A model generated the notes under the pieces. The model did not search any database and had not been told where the DNA came from. It saw nothing but the letters and a program-made list of their open reading frames with translations. DNA of 64,000 nucleotides, from positions 16,059,760 to 16,123,759 of the forward strand of contig OZ038320.1 in assembly GCA_964035795.1 (NCBI GenBank), given 5' to 3'. The translations under genes were made by a program, and so were the position numbers. The stretch comes from Pterobdella sp. o SKG-2022 (lineage: Eukaryota > Annelida > Clitellata > Hirudinida > Piscicolidae). Positions 1 through 12,837 of the stretch are shown here, piece after piece (position 1 is the first letter of the stretch; every line of letters begins with the position of its first letter).

Positions 1-1805
1 AAAATTACGCGTCAAGCAGTACAAAATGACATAGACGTTTTTAATGAGAAACAACTACTGCATACCATTGAAAAACGTAAAAACATCAAAGATGCAGTTG
101 AAAAGATTGACATAGGAAAAAAGAAATTAAAGTGCATCAAAGAGGAAAATGGCTCCCTATCTTACGACAAACAGCGCATTGCAGATTGGTTTAGCTAATA
201 CTACAGTGACCAGTTCAGCTCCACACAGCCTACAGTAAACACGGTGCTCAGATTTCAGAAAGTAAATAAGGAAGTTTCAAGCATACTTAAATCCAAAGTA
301 CAAGGAGCAATCCAGAAGCTAAAAATCAGGAGCTCACCAGGCGAAGATATAGTAACAAACGCTGCTTTAAAGTTGGGTGGAGATACAATCGTTGAAACAC
401 TTACCGAGCTGTATAACAAATGCTTAGAAGAAGAAAAAGTTGTAATATCATGGATGAAGGCGATAGTAGTGCTAATCCACAAAAAAGGAGATACCACAGA
501 GGTTTCGAGCTATCGACCGATAAGCTTATTATCCTTTTTGTACAAAGTTTTCTCTAACGTCATCCTTCAACGTTTAGACTCACAAATAAACCAACCGCAA
601 GAACAAGCACGATTTAGAAAAAAATATTCGACAATTGATCACCTTCACGTCGTGAATCAACTACAAGAACAAACCCACGAATACCAGCTTCCGCTATACA
701 TGGCTTTTGTTTACTACAAAAAAGCGTTTGATAGCATAGAGCTTCAACCTTTACTAGGCAGTCTCAGTTCTCAACGCAATTATAAAACATACATAAACTT
801 TATAGAACATCTCTACAGTAATGCAAAATCTGTTGTCAGGACCGAAATTGACAGTAAATGCTTTAGGCTTAGAAGAGGCTTACGGCAAGGCGATACTATT
901 TCTCCCATTCTGTTCAACATAGCTCTAAATAATGAAGTGATTGATAAAATAGAGTGGGGTGATAGAGGTATTAATATTGATGGTGAATTTCTTCCCCATC
1001 TTCTGGATGCAGACGATCTTATTCTCTTCTCACATTCCGCCAACGAACTCCAAAGCATGCTAGAAGACATCAGTGAAAAAAGCAATAAAATAGGTCTAAC
1101 CATTAACACAGACAAAACAAAAATAATGCGCAATGAATTCACTGAAAATACAAACACAATAAAAATTAACAATAAAACAATTGAAAATACTGAAAAATAC
1201 ATATACCTAGGCCAAACAATAACAAACAATCATGACCAAACAATAGAATTACATAAAAGAATAGGTTTGGGCTAGTCAGCTTTTGGTCGTTTCAAAAATA
1301 TACTGGTAAATGAAAAGGTTAAACCAGAAACAAAGAAAAGGACTTTTGAAGAAATCATTCTACCTATTATGACCTACGGTTGCCAGACATGGTCGTTGAG
1401 TGACACCAAACTAGAAGCACTCTGCATATCCCAAAGAAAAATGGAGCGAGAATTTTTAGGAATAACACTACTTGATAAAAAACCTTACACCTGGATTCAT
1501 ACTAAAACTAAATTTGCGACATTAAAGCTACTGTCAAAGAAAACCTACACTGGTGGGCGGGACATTTGGCAAGATTTTTGGGTAACCGCTGGACACTCAG
1601 AGTGACTCATTGGTATCGACGTGGAAACAAAAGAAAAAGAGACAGACCAAAAAAAAGGTGAGTTGATTCTCTGAAAAAATACTATAAAGTCAACTGGATG
1701 GGTGCGGCAAATAACAAGAGCAGTGGAAGATGTCAAGAGAGGGATCCCTCCAACAGGAATGAGGTGACATCAGTCACCAGCCCTAATGATAATAATAATG
1801 AAAGT
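1..1805 (+). pseudogene. RTE-type LINE, reverse transcriptase region (decayed)
   Basis: One frame runs from the left edge to about 1,605 and carries the palm of a non-LTR reverse transcriptase: SYRPISLLSFLYKVFS (about 510-555), a KKAFDSIE block (about 720), RRGLRQGDTISPILFN (about 870-920) and ADDLILF (about 1,008-1,030). The layout and the ending in a GATAATAATAATGA-type tail (about 1,785-1,800) fit the RTE clade. It is broken by in-frame stops at 196-198, 1,273-1,275 and 1,603-1,605, and near 1,550 the C-terminus moves to another frame. The residue before ADD is Asp where the family has Phe or Tyr. The 5' end, including any endonuclease, lies outside the window. Confidence 0.88.
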
Positions 1806-4174
1806 TTAGAAACCTTTTTCAACAATTTTTAAAGAAAAAGTGAATATAAATATTAAATCAAATCGAAGAATCTGATTTAGGTATATTAATTAATTAGTTC
1901 AACAAGAAATAACTATAGCCTACACTTATTAAGCCATCAAACATAACTATAACATGAAATATGCATTACTTATGGCGAATGAAATTTTTTTATATTAATT
2001 TATTTTATATCAAGGACCTCACCAATAACCAATATGTTCATTTAACAAATTTAGCGATGTACAAACATTTGAGTTGCTTTAATGACGAGGTTCCAATTTC
2101 ACATTAAAAGCACTGATGTCAAAGAACAACAGTTAGATCAGAAGGAAAAGTTAGCCGAACAATTCTCATGAGGCCATCTGTAAATCAAGTTAAATATGGA
2201 TTTTAAATATAACCTTTTTGAAACAATTTTATATATAATTCATACATAATTATTCAAAACTTCTCGTGAGGTGAAGTTAAATTTCTAAATTACTTGTTTC
2301 ACTAGATGAAAAATAATAAAAATACAAATCAATCAAATTGTTTCAATAGCTTGTTTTCCTTTACCAAGGAAGGAAAAATAAAATTATGACTGTAAATTTA
2401 ATATCATTAAAAAGGCATACAATTTTATCATGTAATTGGATTGAGAAGCTGAGCATTAAAAAGTTTATTATCAACCATTAAATTATTGAAATGATCCTTA
2501 TGTATCTTGACTTTCAAGAATCTGAGGCATCATCAAATGAGCCATTAGAATCTCCATTATTAAGAAAAATAATATGAATTTAGCGATTACTTTATTCAAA
2601 ACTCCTCATTTATATTTAAACCAGTCAATTAAACTAATGTAAATAATTTTCTGAATATTTTAAGTTAAATAAATAGAAACACCATTGACAGAAGTTACCA
2701 CAAATGGAAAAAATTTCAACAAAATGACAGTTTAAAAAATCCTGTAAGACTGTCAAAGTTGAAGATAATCCGACAAAATTAATTAATTTTATTCTATAAC
2801 ATTTCATTTAAACAATGAAGTTAATCTTAAATTAAAATTTTTTTATATTTTAAATAGTATAACAATAATTCAAAACTTGAATTTTTCTGTATTCGATATT
2901 ATTATTCTTTGTTTATCCGCTTTCCAAATATAGGTCATGAAAAAGACCCTGAGGCGTACAAAGGTATGTCTTCACAGAAAAAAATTTGAGGATAACCCTT
3001 AAATCGCATGCGCGTAAAAATTTTACAACTAAACACAAAACGCACAAAAGTATTCAAAAAAGTTTCTTGAAGTTGTTGAAAATGAAGTTATTGAGAAAGA
3101 GGTTGTTGAAGATAAGTTTGAAAATTTTGATGTTTCTGCCTCATGAGGTTGAACTTGCAAGAAAAAATTTTTTTTAAACCGTACAGTTAAACTCAAATTC
3201 TCTATATCTATGCTTGTTATGATTTTAGCTAGACTTTAAACTTTTTATGAATTGAAATATTTTTAAGAATCAAGACTTTTATTAAACAACCAATCACAAT
3301 TAAGAGGCTAATTTTATCGCGGAGCCACTTGCGACGTACAATACTTTAAAAATGAATAATAGTAATACTGATGATAATAATAAGAGTAATAATAATTGAA
3401 AAAAAAAATAATAATAAGATTCGCTGTAACAGTTGACTGTAGATATTTTTGTTAGAACTTTTAACTCAAGAGAAATTTTTAATGAAAACATGTTGAAAAA
3501 TTTTGAAAAAATACAGTTTTTCTTTTATTGAAAAAATTCACCAACAAAAAATATTTTTAAAAGTTATTGCTTCAAGAGGATTCTTCGAACATCAAGAAAA
3601 CACTGAAAGCTTTGAAATAAATCATCAGAAAGTGATTTGTAAAAACAGATTTGCAAAGTTGAAAATAAAACCACGTCATTCAAAAAGATATTTAAAGTTT
3701 TTAAATCTTTCCAAAAAGAAAAAAGATGGCCATAGACCAAACGGCCATATTTGACCATAGAGAAGAAAATCGACAATAAAAGAAATTAATTAAAATTGAA
3801 TAATTAGATAAATAAATAAAAATTAATTCATTAAAAATAACTTTGAAACGGAAAATTTTGTTTTAAATAAAATAGAAAATGAAAAAAAAGATCGCGAAAT
3901 AAATGAACATAACGAAAGCTGGGGCTTAGAGACTTCTAATATTATTGGAACGAAAATGATGATGTTACAACAATGTATAATATGTTGGCTCATGATGCAA
4001 ATAGTGTTAATAATGATGTTGGGGATACAAAAATATGAATATATATAAAATAAGCTATGAAAGAAGTATCGAGAGAGCTGGCAATAGCAGTAAAAAGACC
4101 GACGATTTCAACCGATATAATTTTAAAAGGAAAAAATAAAAAAAACAGCTACTAGGTCTTATGACAATGAAGAC
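1806..4174. other. AT-rich noncoding stretch
   Basis: I see no convincing gene in this interval. It is strongly AT-rich with A and T runs and only short chance reading frames (for example 2,986-3,177, 3,503-3,754) that have low-complexity Lys/Leu-rich translations and no recognisable motif. It may be old transposon sequence or intergenic DNA. Confidence 0.6.
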
Positions 4175-4905
4175 ATGTCTCGCATCGTCTTTCCCGCGGT
4201 CGAACAAGTGACGCGCCCTTCAGCGAGTGACCAGACTGAGAGCAAAAAATATGCTACTAGGTCTAACTCTTCTCAAAATCACAGCCAATACAAACACCAA
4301 AGCGGGTTTGTTCCCAAATCTGGTTCTATGGGTTCAACACCAAATCAAAAACAAAAGAGAAAGGAATGGACAAGAGAAGAGTATGTGGAAGTTATATATT
4401 GTTATTTATTATGCTTTAGAAAAGCCTGGAAAAATAACACTAATGATTCGTACACAAAATGGTGCTCACGAAATAAAATAAGCGATAATTTTGATAAACT
4501 AAATGCTAAAAATTGGCAAATCAAAGAAGATATATCATTCGAAATAAGAAGCTAACAGATATTGAATTGATGCAAATAAAAGAGCAGGTTATGAATGATA
4601 TACATACAGAAAATAAAAATAAGAATGTTAAAAAAAAGGCTGTAGCAAACTCTGATTTAACTGACACTAAATCTGACATAAAGGTAAAAAATTTTGAAAA
4701 GATATGTGATGTTAAAAATGAGATGAAAGAAGAAACTAACCTGGGCAATATAAAGTTTAATGGGGGAAAAAATCTAATGAATAATGTTGAAGCTGGCAAT
4801 ATTAGATGTGGTAGTGAAATTTTAGAGGTGACATGTAATATAAAGGGTTTTGATGAAGTTTGTAATAGTGAAGAAGAAAAAAAAACTAACGATTGTAGCA
4901 ATATA
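4175..4905 (+). pseudogene. LINE ORF1-like N-terminal fragment, frameshifted
   Basis: The translation contains a SANT/Myb-like KRKEWTREEYVEVIYCY block followed in other frames by YYALEKPGK and LANQRRYIIRNKKLTDIEL. This arrangement is recurrent at the start of invertebrate LINE proteins. Reading it through needs at least two frame changes between about 4,410 and 4,520, so it is a relic. The remaining Lys/Glu/Asn-rich part continues to about 4,905, where it runs into the (AAGT)-like tail of the LINE on the opposite strand, which therefore inserted into this older element. Confidence 0.6.
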
Positions 4906-7900
4906 GGTTTTACTTACTTTCTTACTTACTTACTTAGGCCGACTTTTAAATCGAGCCAAAGTGATGAAGCTTGTCCATGATTCCCTGTCCAGCATTGCGT
5001 TCTCGATTTCCTTAGTGCTTTCAAGGCCGATGTTTCTCATCAGATTGTCAACATAATTGATTGCTTTTCTTCCTCTTCTTGGGTTTCTTGCCAAAGGTTG
5101 CTACAGAACAAGTTTCGAGGCTATCTCTTCTCGGTGCCGAACACAATGACCGGCAAGTCTCAGTCTATGCTCTCTAATCTTACAGCTTAATTTTGGCAGA
5201 TCACCGTACAGTTCTTCGTTTGTCACATGTTTCCAGGATATGTTTAGTGCCATTCTAAGCATTCTGGTATAAGCTCCATCTAGTGATTTAGTTAAAGCAG
5301 AAGTAAAAGTCCACGTTTCAGAGTTATAGAGCAGCACTGACTCGACCGTCACCAGAAATAACCTGATTTTTATTTCTTTTCTCATTGATGACTTCCAGAT
5401 TTTTTTGAGTTTGTGACAAGCCATCCATGCCTGCCCCTTCCTAGCTTTCATATCGTGTTGACAGCATTTCATCCAACCACCTAAGTACTTGAAATTGTCA
5501 ACTTCTTCGATGAAACCACCACTGAAAGATTTGATGTCATTGATATTATCCTCGTTAAACTTCATCGTTTTAGTCTTTTTGGCATTGCAGTATAATCCAT
5601 TTTTTGCAGCTTTGGATTCAACTCGGTTTAAGAGCTTTTTGGCCTGAGCTATTTCGTGACATATGAGGGCGATATCGTCAGCATAATCGAGATCAGTTAT
5701 TACTTCCGCTGGATATCGACGACTTCTTTTTGGATTAAGAATGAAGCCAAGTTCTTCTTTACCATCAATGGCCATCCTCATAATGTAGTCAATAACAATG
5801 GTGAAAAGATATGGGGTCAGTGTGTCCTCTTGAAAAACACCTTCTAAAATTTCAAAATATTCAGTTTCACCATCAGGAGAGAGTATTTTAGTTCTTGTTC
5901 CCTCGTATAGTTTTTATATGACATTGACAAGTTCATTTGGAATTTCATATGCTTTGATGATTTGCATCATTTTTGCTCTGTGAACGCTATCAAATGCTTT
6001 ACTGAAATCCACAAAAACTATGGTTGCAGGGACATTATTTCTTTTTGCTTCTTCAATTATTTTTCGAAGAGCTAGAATGTGAGCTGTAGTATTTCTTTTG
6101 GGTCGATATCCATTTTGGCTGTTTCTGAGTAGTGGGTTTAGGTGAGGTTGAATTTGATTTAGTATAAGCTTGTTCACTACTTTCGACATCATAGCTGACA
6201 GACCGATTCCTCTATAGTTTGATGCATTACTGAGATCCCCATCTTTTGGTAGAAGTAAAATGTTGATGTCAGACCATTTTTGTGGCTTATGACCGTCTAA
6301 AAGAAGTGAGTTAGCAATTCTAAATCAATGCCGTCTATATTTCAGTAGTTCGTTTGGAATACCGTTTTCACCAGAAACTACCAAGCTTAAAACATTTTTT
6401 CACTGCAAGATATTCTTTTTTGGTGAAAGGTCCAGTTTCTTTCTGTAGATCTTCAAATATTGTTTGAACCTTGCCACCACAATCAACTGATATTTCAGGT
6501 TCTTTACCCAGTAAATGGCTGAAATGATTGTACCAGCTTTTGATCCTTTCACCTTTGTTTTTGCTTTTGAGAATGCTTTTTTTGGAGTTTCTTCGACCAC
6601 ATACTTCATTTATGAGATTCCAGCACTCAAAGGTTTGACCACGTTTGGCTGCTGTTTCAATTAATGTAATTTGCTGTGCCAATTGTTTTTTGCATCGGCT
6701 GTTGAAAATTCTATAAAGTTTCACTTTCTCTGATTGGAGGTTTTCACTAGTAGTTTCATTTGTCTCTCTTTGATAAAAATCGAACGCTTTTTGAACTTTA
6801 TATATTTGTTTAATAACCTTTTCATTTTCTACGAAATTTGCCTTGTTTTTGCGTTCTCTTGTTTGAAGAAGTGAGCCGTTTTATTTTTTGCTTTTATTAG
6901 TTTTTCATATTTTTCCGTGATATCTTCACCTTCAATACATAGTTCAGCGTATCTATTTCTTAGCTGAATCGTTTATTGATGTTGCAACTCTTCATTGTTG
7001 CTGAGTGCTGACCAGTTGTATAATTTTTTTTGTGCCGGTGTTTTGACTTTTCTAAGACTAAGTTTCAATCAAGCAGAAATGACTCGATGGTCGGAACCAA
7101 TGCTAGCAAAGAAACTGTACGCCTTTACATTCTTGATCGAATTCCTCCGCTTTTTGTTAATGAGAATGAAATCTAGTTGCGATTTTGTTCCTCCCATAGC
7201 TGATAGGTAGGTCCATAGTTTTCCGGACTTTTTTGAAAACAGGTGTTTGCTATCATCAAATGGTTTTCTTGAGATAAGTTAATAAGAAGTGCTCCATTAT
7301 GATTTTTTTTTTGGTGATATGTGTATTTTGCTGCTTCATTTCCAATGTGAGCGTTGCAATCACCGATTACCAGAACAATGTTGTGATGGAGTGACTCAGC
7401 AAGCTGTAATGCTCATCTGCTTCACTGTTGCCCTCCACAGGAGAATAATGAACTGGGAGAGTGGTTGCAGGATTTCCAGTGAAGTCTACACTGAGGATTC
7501 TAAGGCTGATAGCATTAATATTTGTAATGCAATCCTTCAACTTATTATTCATCATGAGTTCAACCCCGCCATTTGGCACATTTTGGTTATTTTGCCATGC
7601 ACTTGAGGTTATGAGTAGATATCCATTAACCCCTTTGTAGTTGATGGAATCACTACGCATAATCTTGTGATCAGCCAGTCCAATTATTTCCACACCGTTA
7701 GCTTTCATCAAATGGGACAGTTCTGCCTGTTTAGCCTGACTGCGCAATGTTTTCACATTCTGAAACGCAACGATTAAGCTTTTGCGACAGTCTAATGTTT
7801 GGCGACCTGTTCTGCATTTACCATCAGATGTAATCCTTCTAAAAGGATTTGAGAGCATATCGTGATTCGAGTTCAGTAATGAACATGCTTGTACAGAAAC

Positions 7901-8290
7901 GGGTCTTGAGTTAAGAGCTTCAACCCTAGTGTTGCGGTCATTCTTTATCATTCGGCTTTTCAGTGGCTATACTAACTAGTGCTCGCCACGACTACTAGCA
8001 GGTGCTTTTATCCTCAGAGTAGCACATCTCGAAGTTTCTGTTCTTCCATGAACTGCTTGCGAAACAACAAGAAGGAAATGTCTTCAGCTTGCCGTAGACT
8101 TTCCGCAGAGGCGGAAGCAGGAAAGTTTTGCACCATTGCCCTATGTTAGCCGGGTCGCAGCCTTTCACTGCTAGTGTCGGACCTGTCCGCCTTGGGAGGC
8201 CCTACCAGGAACACAAGTTCCCGACGGCATAGCTCTGACACAAACCCGTTACCATCCCCACCACGCGGTGGTCAGAGTTGGACTTTTTGG
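4906..8290 (-). pseudogene. APE-type LINE, almost full length, decayed
   Basis: On the minus strand the order is: a comparatively GC-rich 5' region (about 8,290-7,960), an APE endonuclease-like domain (7,951-7,050; FQNVKTLRS near the start, LVIGDCNAHIG in a second frame), a linker (6,724-6,368), then reverse transcriptase. The RT includes SQNGYRPKRNTTAHILALR, FVDFSKAFDSVHRAKMM (6,192-5,914), LDYADDIALI and FKYLGGWM (5,781-5,101). The C-terminus ends in an HRLRLAGHCVRHR-type block and the element stops at a tetranucleotide tail (CTTA repeats, plus strand 4,909-4,940). Several frameshifts and stops divide it. The tail and its junction with the ORF1 fragment at 4,905 mark a target-primed insertion. 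Confidence 0.87.
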
Positions 8291-8449
8291 GGTAATAACA
8301 TCAATTAAGAGGACTTTAATACAGTTATTAAGAATCAAAAGCTATAATTTTCGATTATAGTTTGATAATTTAAACCTCATCATAAAGAGTTAGCAAAAAA
8401 TTACGATATAATTTTTTTTCGCTAACGTTTTATGATAAGGCTAAACTTA

Positions 8450-9200
8450 TCGAACCGTCTTGATAGTGCACCACCTTGATGTGTTAGAAAGGCTTGTGTG
8501 TCCCAGTGACTCCCAAGGCTATATGAGCAGAGGCTTTGGCTTCTGGAAAGTTCAACCATACTCAGAAGTTTGAGAAGTAGGGTTTAGACAAAACGGTGCA
8601 TTATGGCCCTCCAGGTTGGGGGTTGTGCTGCGGGTTGACTACCTACACATAGAAAAAGAAAAGTTACAGAAACTAACAACAACTATAACCAGAAATTTTT
8701 TGTTTCAGGGAAAGCTGGAATTTCTTTCAAGAAATTTATGACGCGTTGCAGCCAAACCCATCAGGGAGCTGCAGGGGTGAAAACTCATTCTCACCCAGAA
8801 ATATTCCTATATACAAATTCTAGATTGCTTTCACAAAATTCTGTTTTTCTGAGAACATGGTATGTGAGAACACTCTGGGAGACAGGAAGATGAGCACAAG
8901 CAGTGAGGACATGTGCGAAGTACGTTGGACTGGTCATGGAGAGACAAAATTGCAAACAAGGGAGACGTTGTTCTATTCAGACAAAAATGAAAAACGCCAT
9001 GAAGCTGGTGTAGGACTCCTTTTGTCCAAAAAAGCGGCGAACAGTTTGCTGGAATGGAATCTTGGGTCAGACCGCATCATTACAGCACGCTTTAAGAAGG
9101 TGTCTCTTATAATGTATTATGCACCCACCAACACATCAGAAAAAAACTGTAACAAAATATCACTGAAAACCTTTCACCAAAATTATCAACCACCATAATT
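8450..9200 (+). pseudogene. 5' end and endonuclease start of an RTE-type LINE
   Basis: The left part (8,450-8,690) is a non-coding leader that recurs inverted at 21,700-21,890. The coding part (8,857-9,198, more than one frame) holds pieces of a LINE APE endonuclease: VRTLWETGR-like, CEVRWTGHGE, LLLSKKAANSLLEWN and IMYYAPTN. These match the endonuclease found in RTE-type LINEs. Sequence after PTN is frameshifted and ends; no reverse transcriptase follows, so this copy is 3'-truncated. Confidence 0.72.
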
Positions 9201-9716
9201 GTAGTCAATTTATATTCATAGTTATTTGTGCTATGAGTGGAATCTGAAAATATTTCGAGATGTTAAAGATTATAAGTAACATAAAGCAATTATTTAAACC
9301 TATATGAATCACATTTCCTATTTTGCAATACCTCTTTCCTATTTCTAACTGTTTAAAAAATGAAATTTAATTTGTTAAATAAAAAAATATAGAATACAGG
9401 TTCAAAAAGATGAAAACTCGATAAGTCATGACATTCTTAACCGTTGCTAATGAATTATGACAAGGTTTCACTAGGAAAAAATTTTCACTGATTATGCCAA
9501 ATAACTATAAAAAATCTCTCCCAAATCAATATAAAAAACATTGAAATTATAGTCGAAGGAAATGTTTATCTTTTGCAATGACCAGAAGGATGTCTCCAAC
9601 ATTCAGACCTAAGTTGCAAGGTTGACCAGGCAATTTGGCATATCTCACCAAATCCACCCAAGACTTTACACTCAAACAATCATTTGGATGTAAAAAATTA
9701 GACAGAATAATTTTAA

Positions 9717-9930
9717 TATTCTTTGACTAAAAAAACATTTTCCTACAATTGGATATTTTTTCTTCAAAAGAATTCAGATTTTTGATATTTTTTCCTTCAC
9801 ATTTAAATTCATATTTTTCTATATTTTTTGTTAGTAAAATTACAAATTGTAAAAGTGATTTATATAAAATTGTATTCGAAATTTTATTTTTTCCCAATTT
9901 TTGAAATATTCAAAAAATTGATGATTTTTT
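9717..9930 (+). repeat. Outer inverted-repeat arm, left
   Basis: This AT-rich segment is repeated in inverted orientation at 12,838-13,031 with frequent small differences. The two arms flank the Penelope-like unit on both sides, outside its own closer arms. Confidence 0.7.
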
Positions 9931-9952
9931 CAACAGCCAAACCGTAAAATTA

Positions 9953-10231
9953 ATATAATTTCAGAACACTAATAAGTTTATTAAGATACGAAGCTTTTCG
10001 TTATCAACGTAACATTTTCAAGTATGAGAAACCGTTTTATTGATATTACTATGGCAACAGATAAAACTTAATTCTAAACACCATAATTATTGCAAAATGT
10101 ATTACTAAAATTATAAAGTGACATGGACTATAATGTAAATCAGAGATAATAAAAATTGAATATTTAAGCAACTCTAATAAAATAAAGCCTATTGTGTAAC
10201 ACCATTTTTAAATAACAATAAATTACTAATC
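9953..10231 (+). repeat. Inner inverted-repeat arm of the PLE, left
   Basis: About 279 bases that read almost base-for-base as the reverse complement of 11,850-12,128; only a handful of differences are visible. The arm ends at the same point on both sides (ATATAATTTCAGAAC inverted). Penelope-like elements are known for pseudo-LTRs and inverted partial copies at their ends. Confidence 0.88.
9986..10025 (-). ncRNA. Hammerhead-ribozyme-like fold in PLE repeat (left copy)
   Basis: Read on the minus strand: ATAC, a degenerate core, a GTTA/TAAC stem, then GAA, the palindrome AAGCTT, C and GTAT. ATAC and GTAT pair as stem I and GAA-AAGCTT-C sits where the GAAA, short stem III and cleavage base would be. 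The CUGAUGA core is degraded, so catalysis is doubtful. Confidence 0.35.
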
Positions 10232-10329
10232 TTTCAGGAATTTGAAGAACTTAAAAGAGTAAAGTTTCATCAGACCTTCATCAAACCAACCGGCGAGATT
10301 TTTTGCGACGGTAAAAATTCATATAATTG

Positions 10330-11646
10330 ATCAAACGAGTACTTGCATCTACAATCTTGGAAAATTCTTTGCTGATTACCTAAATCCTCTGGCTGACAAT
10401 CTATTTGCAATTTCCAACACGCAACCCTTTCCTTCCCTCTTAAACAGTTTACCCCCACTCCAACATAACGAGGAAGATGTCTCTTATGACATTGAGTTTC
10501 TCTTCACTAATGTTCCGAACAGAGAGACCATTGACTTCATTACCAAAGAAATTTATGAATTAGGGAAACTTCCCCTTCTGTGCAGCAGACAGATATTCTC
10601 AAAACTCCTGTTGAAAGCCACCACTGAGAATGTTTTTTCAGCAAATGGAAAGCTATATAAACAGATAGATGGTGTTTCCATGGGAGGCCCTTTATTGGAG
10701 GTGTTTTCTGGTTGCTTCCTAAACCATATGGAAGAAAAGGTAGTTGTCCCTGAAAACCCACTATTCTACGTGAGATATGTGGACGACACATATGTTAAAA
10801 GGAAGAAAAACAAGAACGATAGTCTTTTCAATGCGTTAAACTCTTTCCATAAAAATATAAAATTGACCGTTGAAGTAAATCCAACTAAATTCTTTGATAC
10901 CCAAATATCTAGATACCCATACGGCTCCCTATCTTTTAAGGTGGTACAAAAAGAGAGAAAATTACCAATTCATTGGACGTCGGCGGTCCTTAAACAATAC
11001 AAAAGAAATCTTATAAAAGAAGATTTACATAGAGCTAACAGGATCGGGTTTGACTTCGAACTGGAAAAGACAGAAATATAAACGTGCTGGTTTTCTGGAC
11101 AGGTTTATCATCTCTGCTTTTGAACAATTCGACACCCCTAAGGATGAGGGTTTAATCCCAAGCTGGCTCTTTGAAAATCAGAGAAAATTACACTTCAAAG
11201 TTCCTTACTGCCCAAAAAATGAGTTGTACATACACAAGTGCATTGATAAATTAAACTCATCCACCAAAAATGTCATCACGTTTTCATACTCCTGGATCAC
11301 ATCCAAAATAAGGACCCTCTTCCCTCTTAAAGACAAAATTTTGCATGTACACAATGTGATATACAAAGGGGAATGTAGTTGTGGGGAAACGTACTTTGGA
11401 GAAATGAAAAGAAACGTGGAAGTGAGATGAGCGAAACATGAAGCGGTGAAAGAGACTTCTGAACCAGCAAAACACATATCGAAGAACCCTACACATAAAT
11501 TCTCGTGGAGAACTTTGATGCGAGCCCCTGAAGATTGGAGAAAAAGGAGGATATTAGAAACTTTCTTAATTAAAATTCAAAACCCTACTTTAAATGACCA
11601 TAAGGACGTAAGGAATTTATTATTATTTAGAAATGGTGTTACATAA
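10330..11646 (+). pseudogene. Penelope-like element reverse transcriptase with GIY-YIG-like C-terminus
   Basis: The translation shows the Penelope-type RT: YDIEFLFTNVP (about 10,480), QIDGVSMGGPLLEVFSGCF (about 10,658-10,720), FYVRYVDDT (about 10,765; the catalytic YVDD) and FFDTQI. The second half carries the GIY-YIG-like segment, with CSCGETYFGEMKRNVEVR, and the conserved tail APEDWRKRRILETFLIKIQN ending FRNGVT at 11,646. The RT is 5'-truncated, and frame changes occur near 11,060 and 11,430, so it is not a single open frame. Flanking arms at 9,953-10,231 and 11,850-12,128 belong to the same unit. Confidence 0.9.
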
Positions 11647-11893
11647 TATGCCTTATTTATTACCGTTGCTTACATGTCCATTTTTTAGCATCTCGGATTT
11701 CCACAATAGCTCACTATAACTTTTAGTGATAATTAAAAATGGTGTTACATAATAGGTCTTTTTTGATGATAGTTGCCTCTAATTTACATGATAGTCCTTT
11801 TCATTCTATAGCTTTTACAATATTTCTTTGCCACATTCATGAACTCCAAGATTAGTAATTTATTATTATTTAAAAATGGTGTTACACAATAGG
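11617..11893 (+). repeat. Tandem copies of the PLE 3' end
   Basis: The motif AAATGGTGTTACA followed by TAA/AATA recurs at about 11,632, 11,738 and 11,873, giving diverged tandem units of about 105-135 bases. The last copy is the start of the right inverted arm. It suggests repeated 3'-end copying during retrotransposition. Confidence 0.7.
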
Positions 11894-12128
11894 CTTTATT
11901 TTATTAGAGTTGCTTAAATATTCAATTTTTATTATCTCTGATTTACATTATAGTCCATGTCACTTTATAATTTTAGTAATATATTTTGCAATAATTATGG
12001 TGTTTAGAATTAACTTTTATCTGTTGCCATAGTAATATCAATAAAACGGTTTCTCATACTTGAAAATGTTACGTTGATAACGAAAAGCTTCGTATTTTAA
12101 TAAACTTACTAGTGTTCTGAAATTATAT
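11850..12128 (-). repeat. Inner inverted-repeat arm of the PLE, right
   Basis: Reverse complement of 9,953-10,231 with very few differences. The two arms enclose the RT remnant and could fold into one long hairpin. Confidence 0.88.
12056..12095 (+). ncRNA. Hammerhead-ribozyme-like fold in PLE repeat (right copy)
   Basis: ATAC (12,056-12,059) can pair with GTAT (12,092-12,095); GTTA (12,068-12,071) with TAAC (12,078-12,081). GAA, the AAGCTT palindrome (12,085-12,090) and C (12,091) follow in the order of a minimal hammerhead. The core TTGAAAAT departs from CUGAUGA. Confidence 0.35.
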
Positions 12129-12837
12129 ATGAAAAAAATAAGTACAAAAAAAAGCTTAGTTATTGGATGAAATAGAATCAAAAAAACATTTATGAAAAAG
12201 TTGATGAATCAAATACAAAAACCAGTTTATAAAAATAAATCTACAAATATATACGCAAATAAACAAACAGCAAAAAGAAAAAAACAAATTTTTGGTTGGA
12301 TTTGTTTAGTAACACTTTTCAAGTGTTTGAATCACTTTGAATGTTTGTTTACTTGTTTGTGTGTTTTATGATATTTCCGGGCAGTGTTTGTTTGTACACT
12401 GTTGCCGGGGATTTTTAGCACAAAACTGATCTCTGATCAGATGATTAGATTCACGGTGGTGTCAAGAGTTAATATTGGTTTTGGAAAGAGTATTTTAGTC
12501 AGTTTGGAGTTTAATAAAAAGGTATAGATATATATTTATAGGCAAACTTACAAAAAGAAGAAAAAATAAAATAAAATTGAAAAAATAAGGTGAATAAAAT
12601 AAAAAATAAATATGAAAGAGAAAAATAAGTAAAAAACGTAATTAGGTGATAATTGTGTGAGTGGAATTTTTAAAGTGTGGTTGCCTACGAAATGGAAAAA
12701 TGAGTACTTCATGATATAACTGAATTTATCATTGTCTTTCCTTTTATTATTCTTATTTTTATTAGTTGTATTATTAATATTATACAACTAATTCAAAGCT
12801 ATTATGGTTTTAGGTATAATTGGTATGTATTATTTCA
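12129..12837. other. AT-rich insert between inner and outer inverted arms
   Basis: No gene found. This roughly 700-base piece separates the inner arm from the outer arm on the right side only, so it looks like a later insertion. Most of it is A/T runs. Confidence 0.45.
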
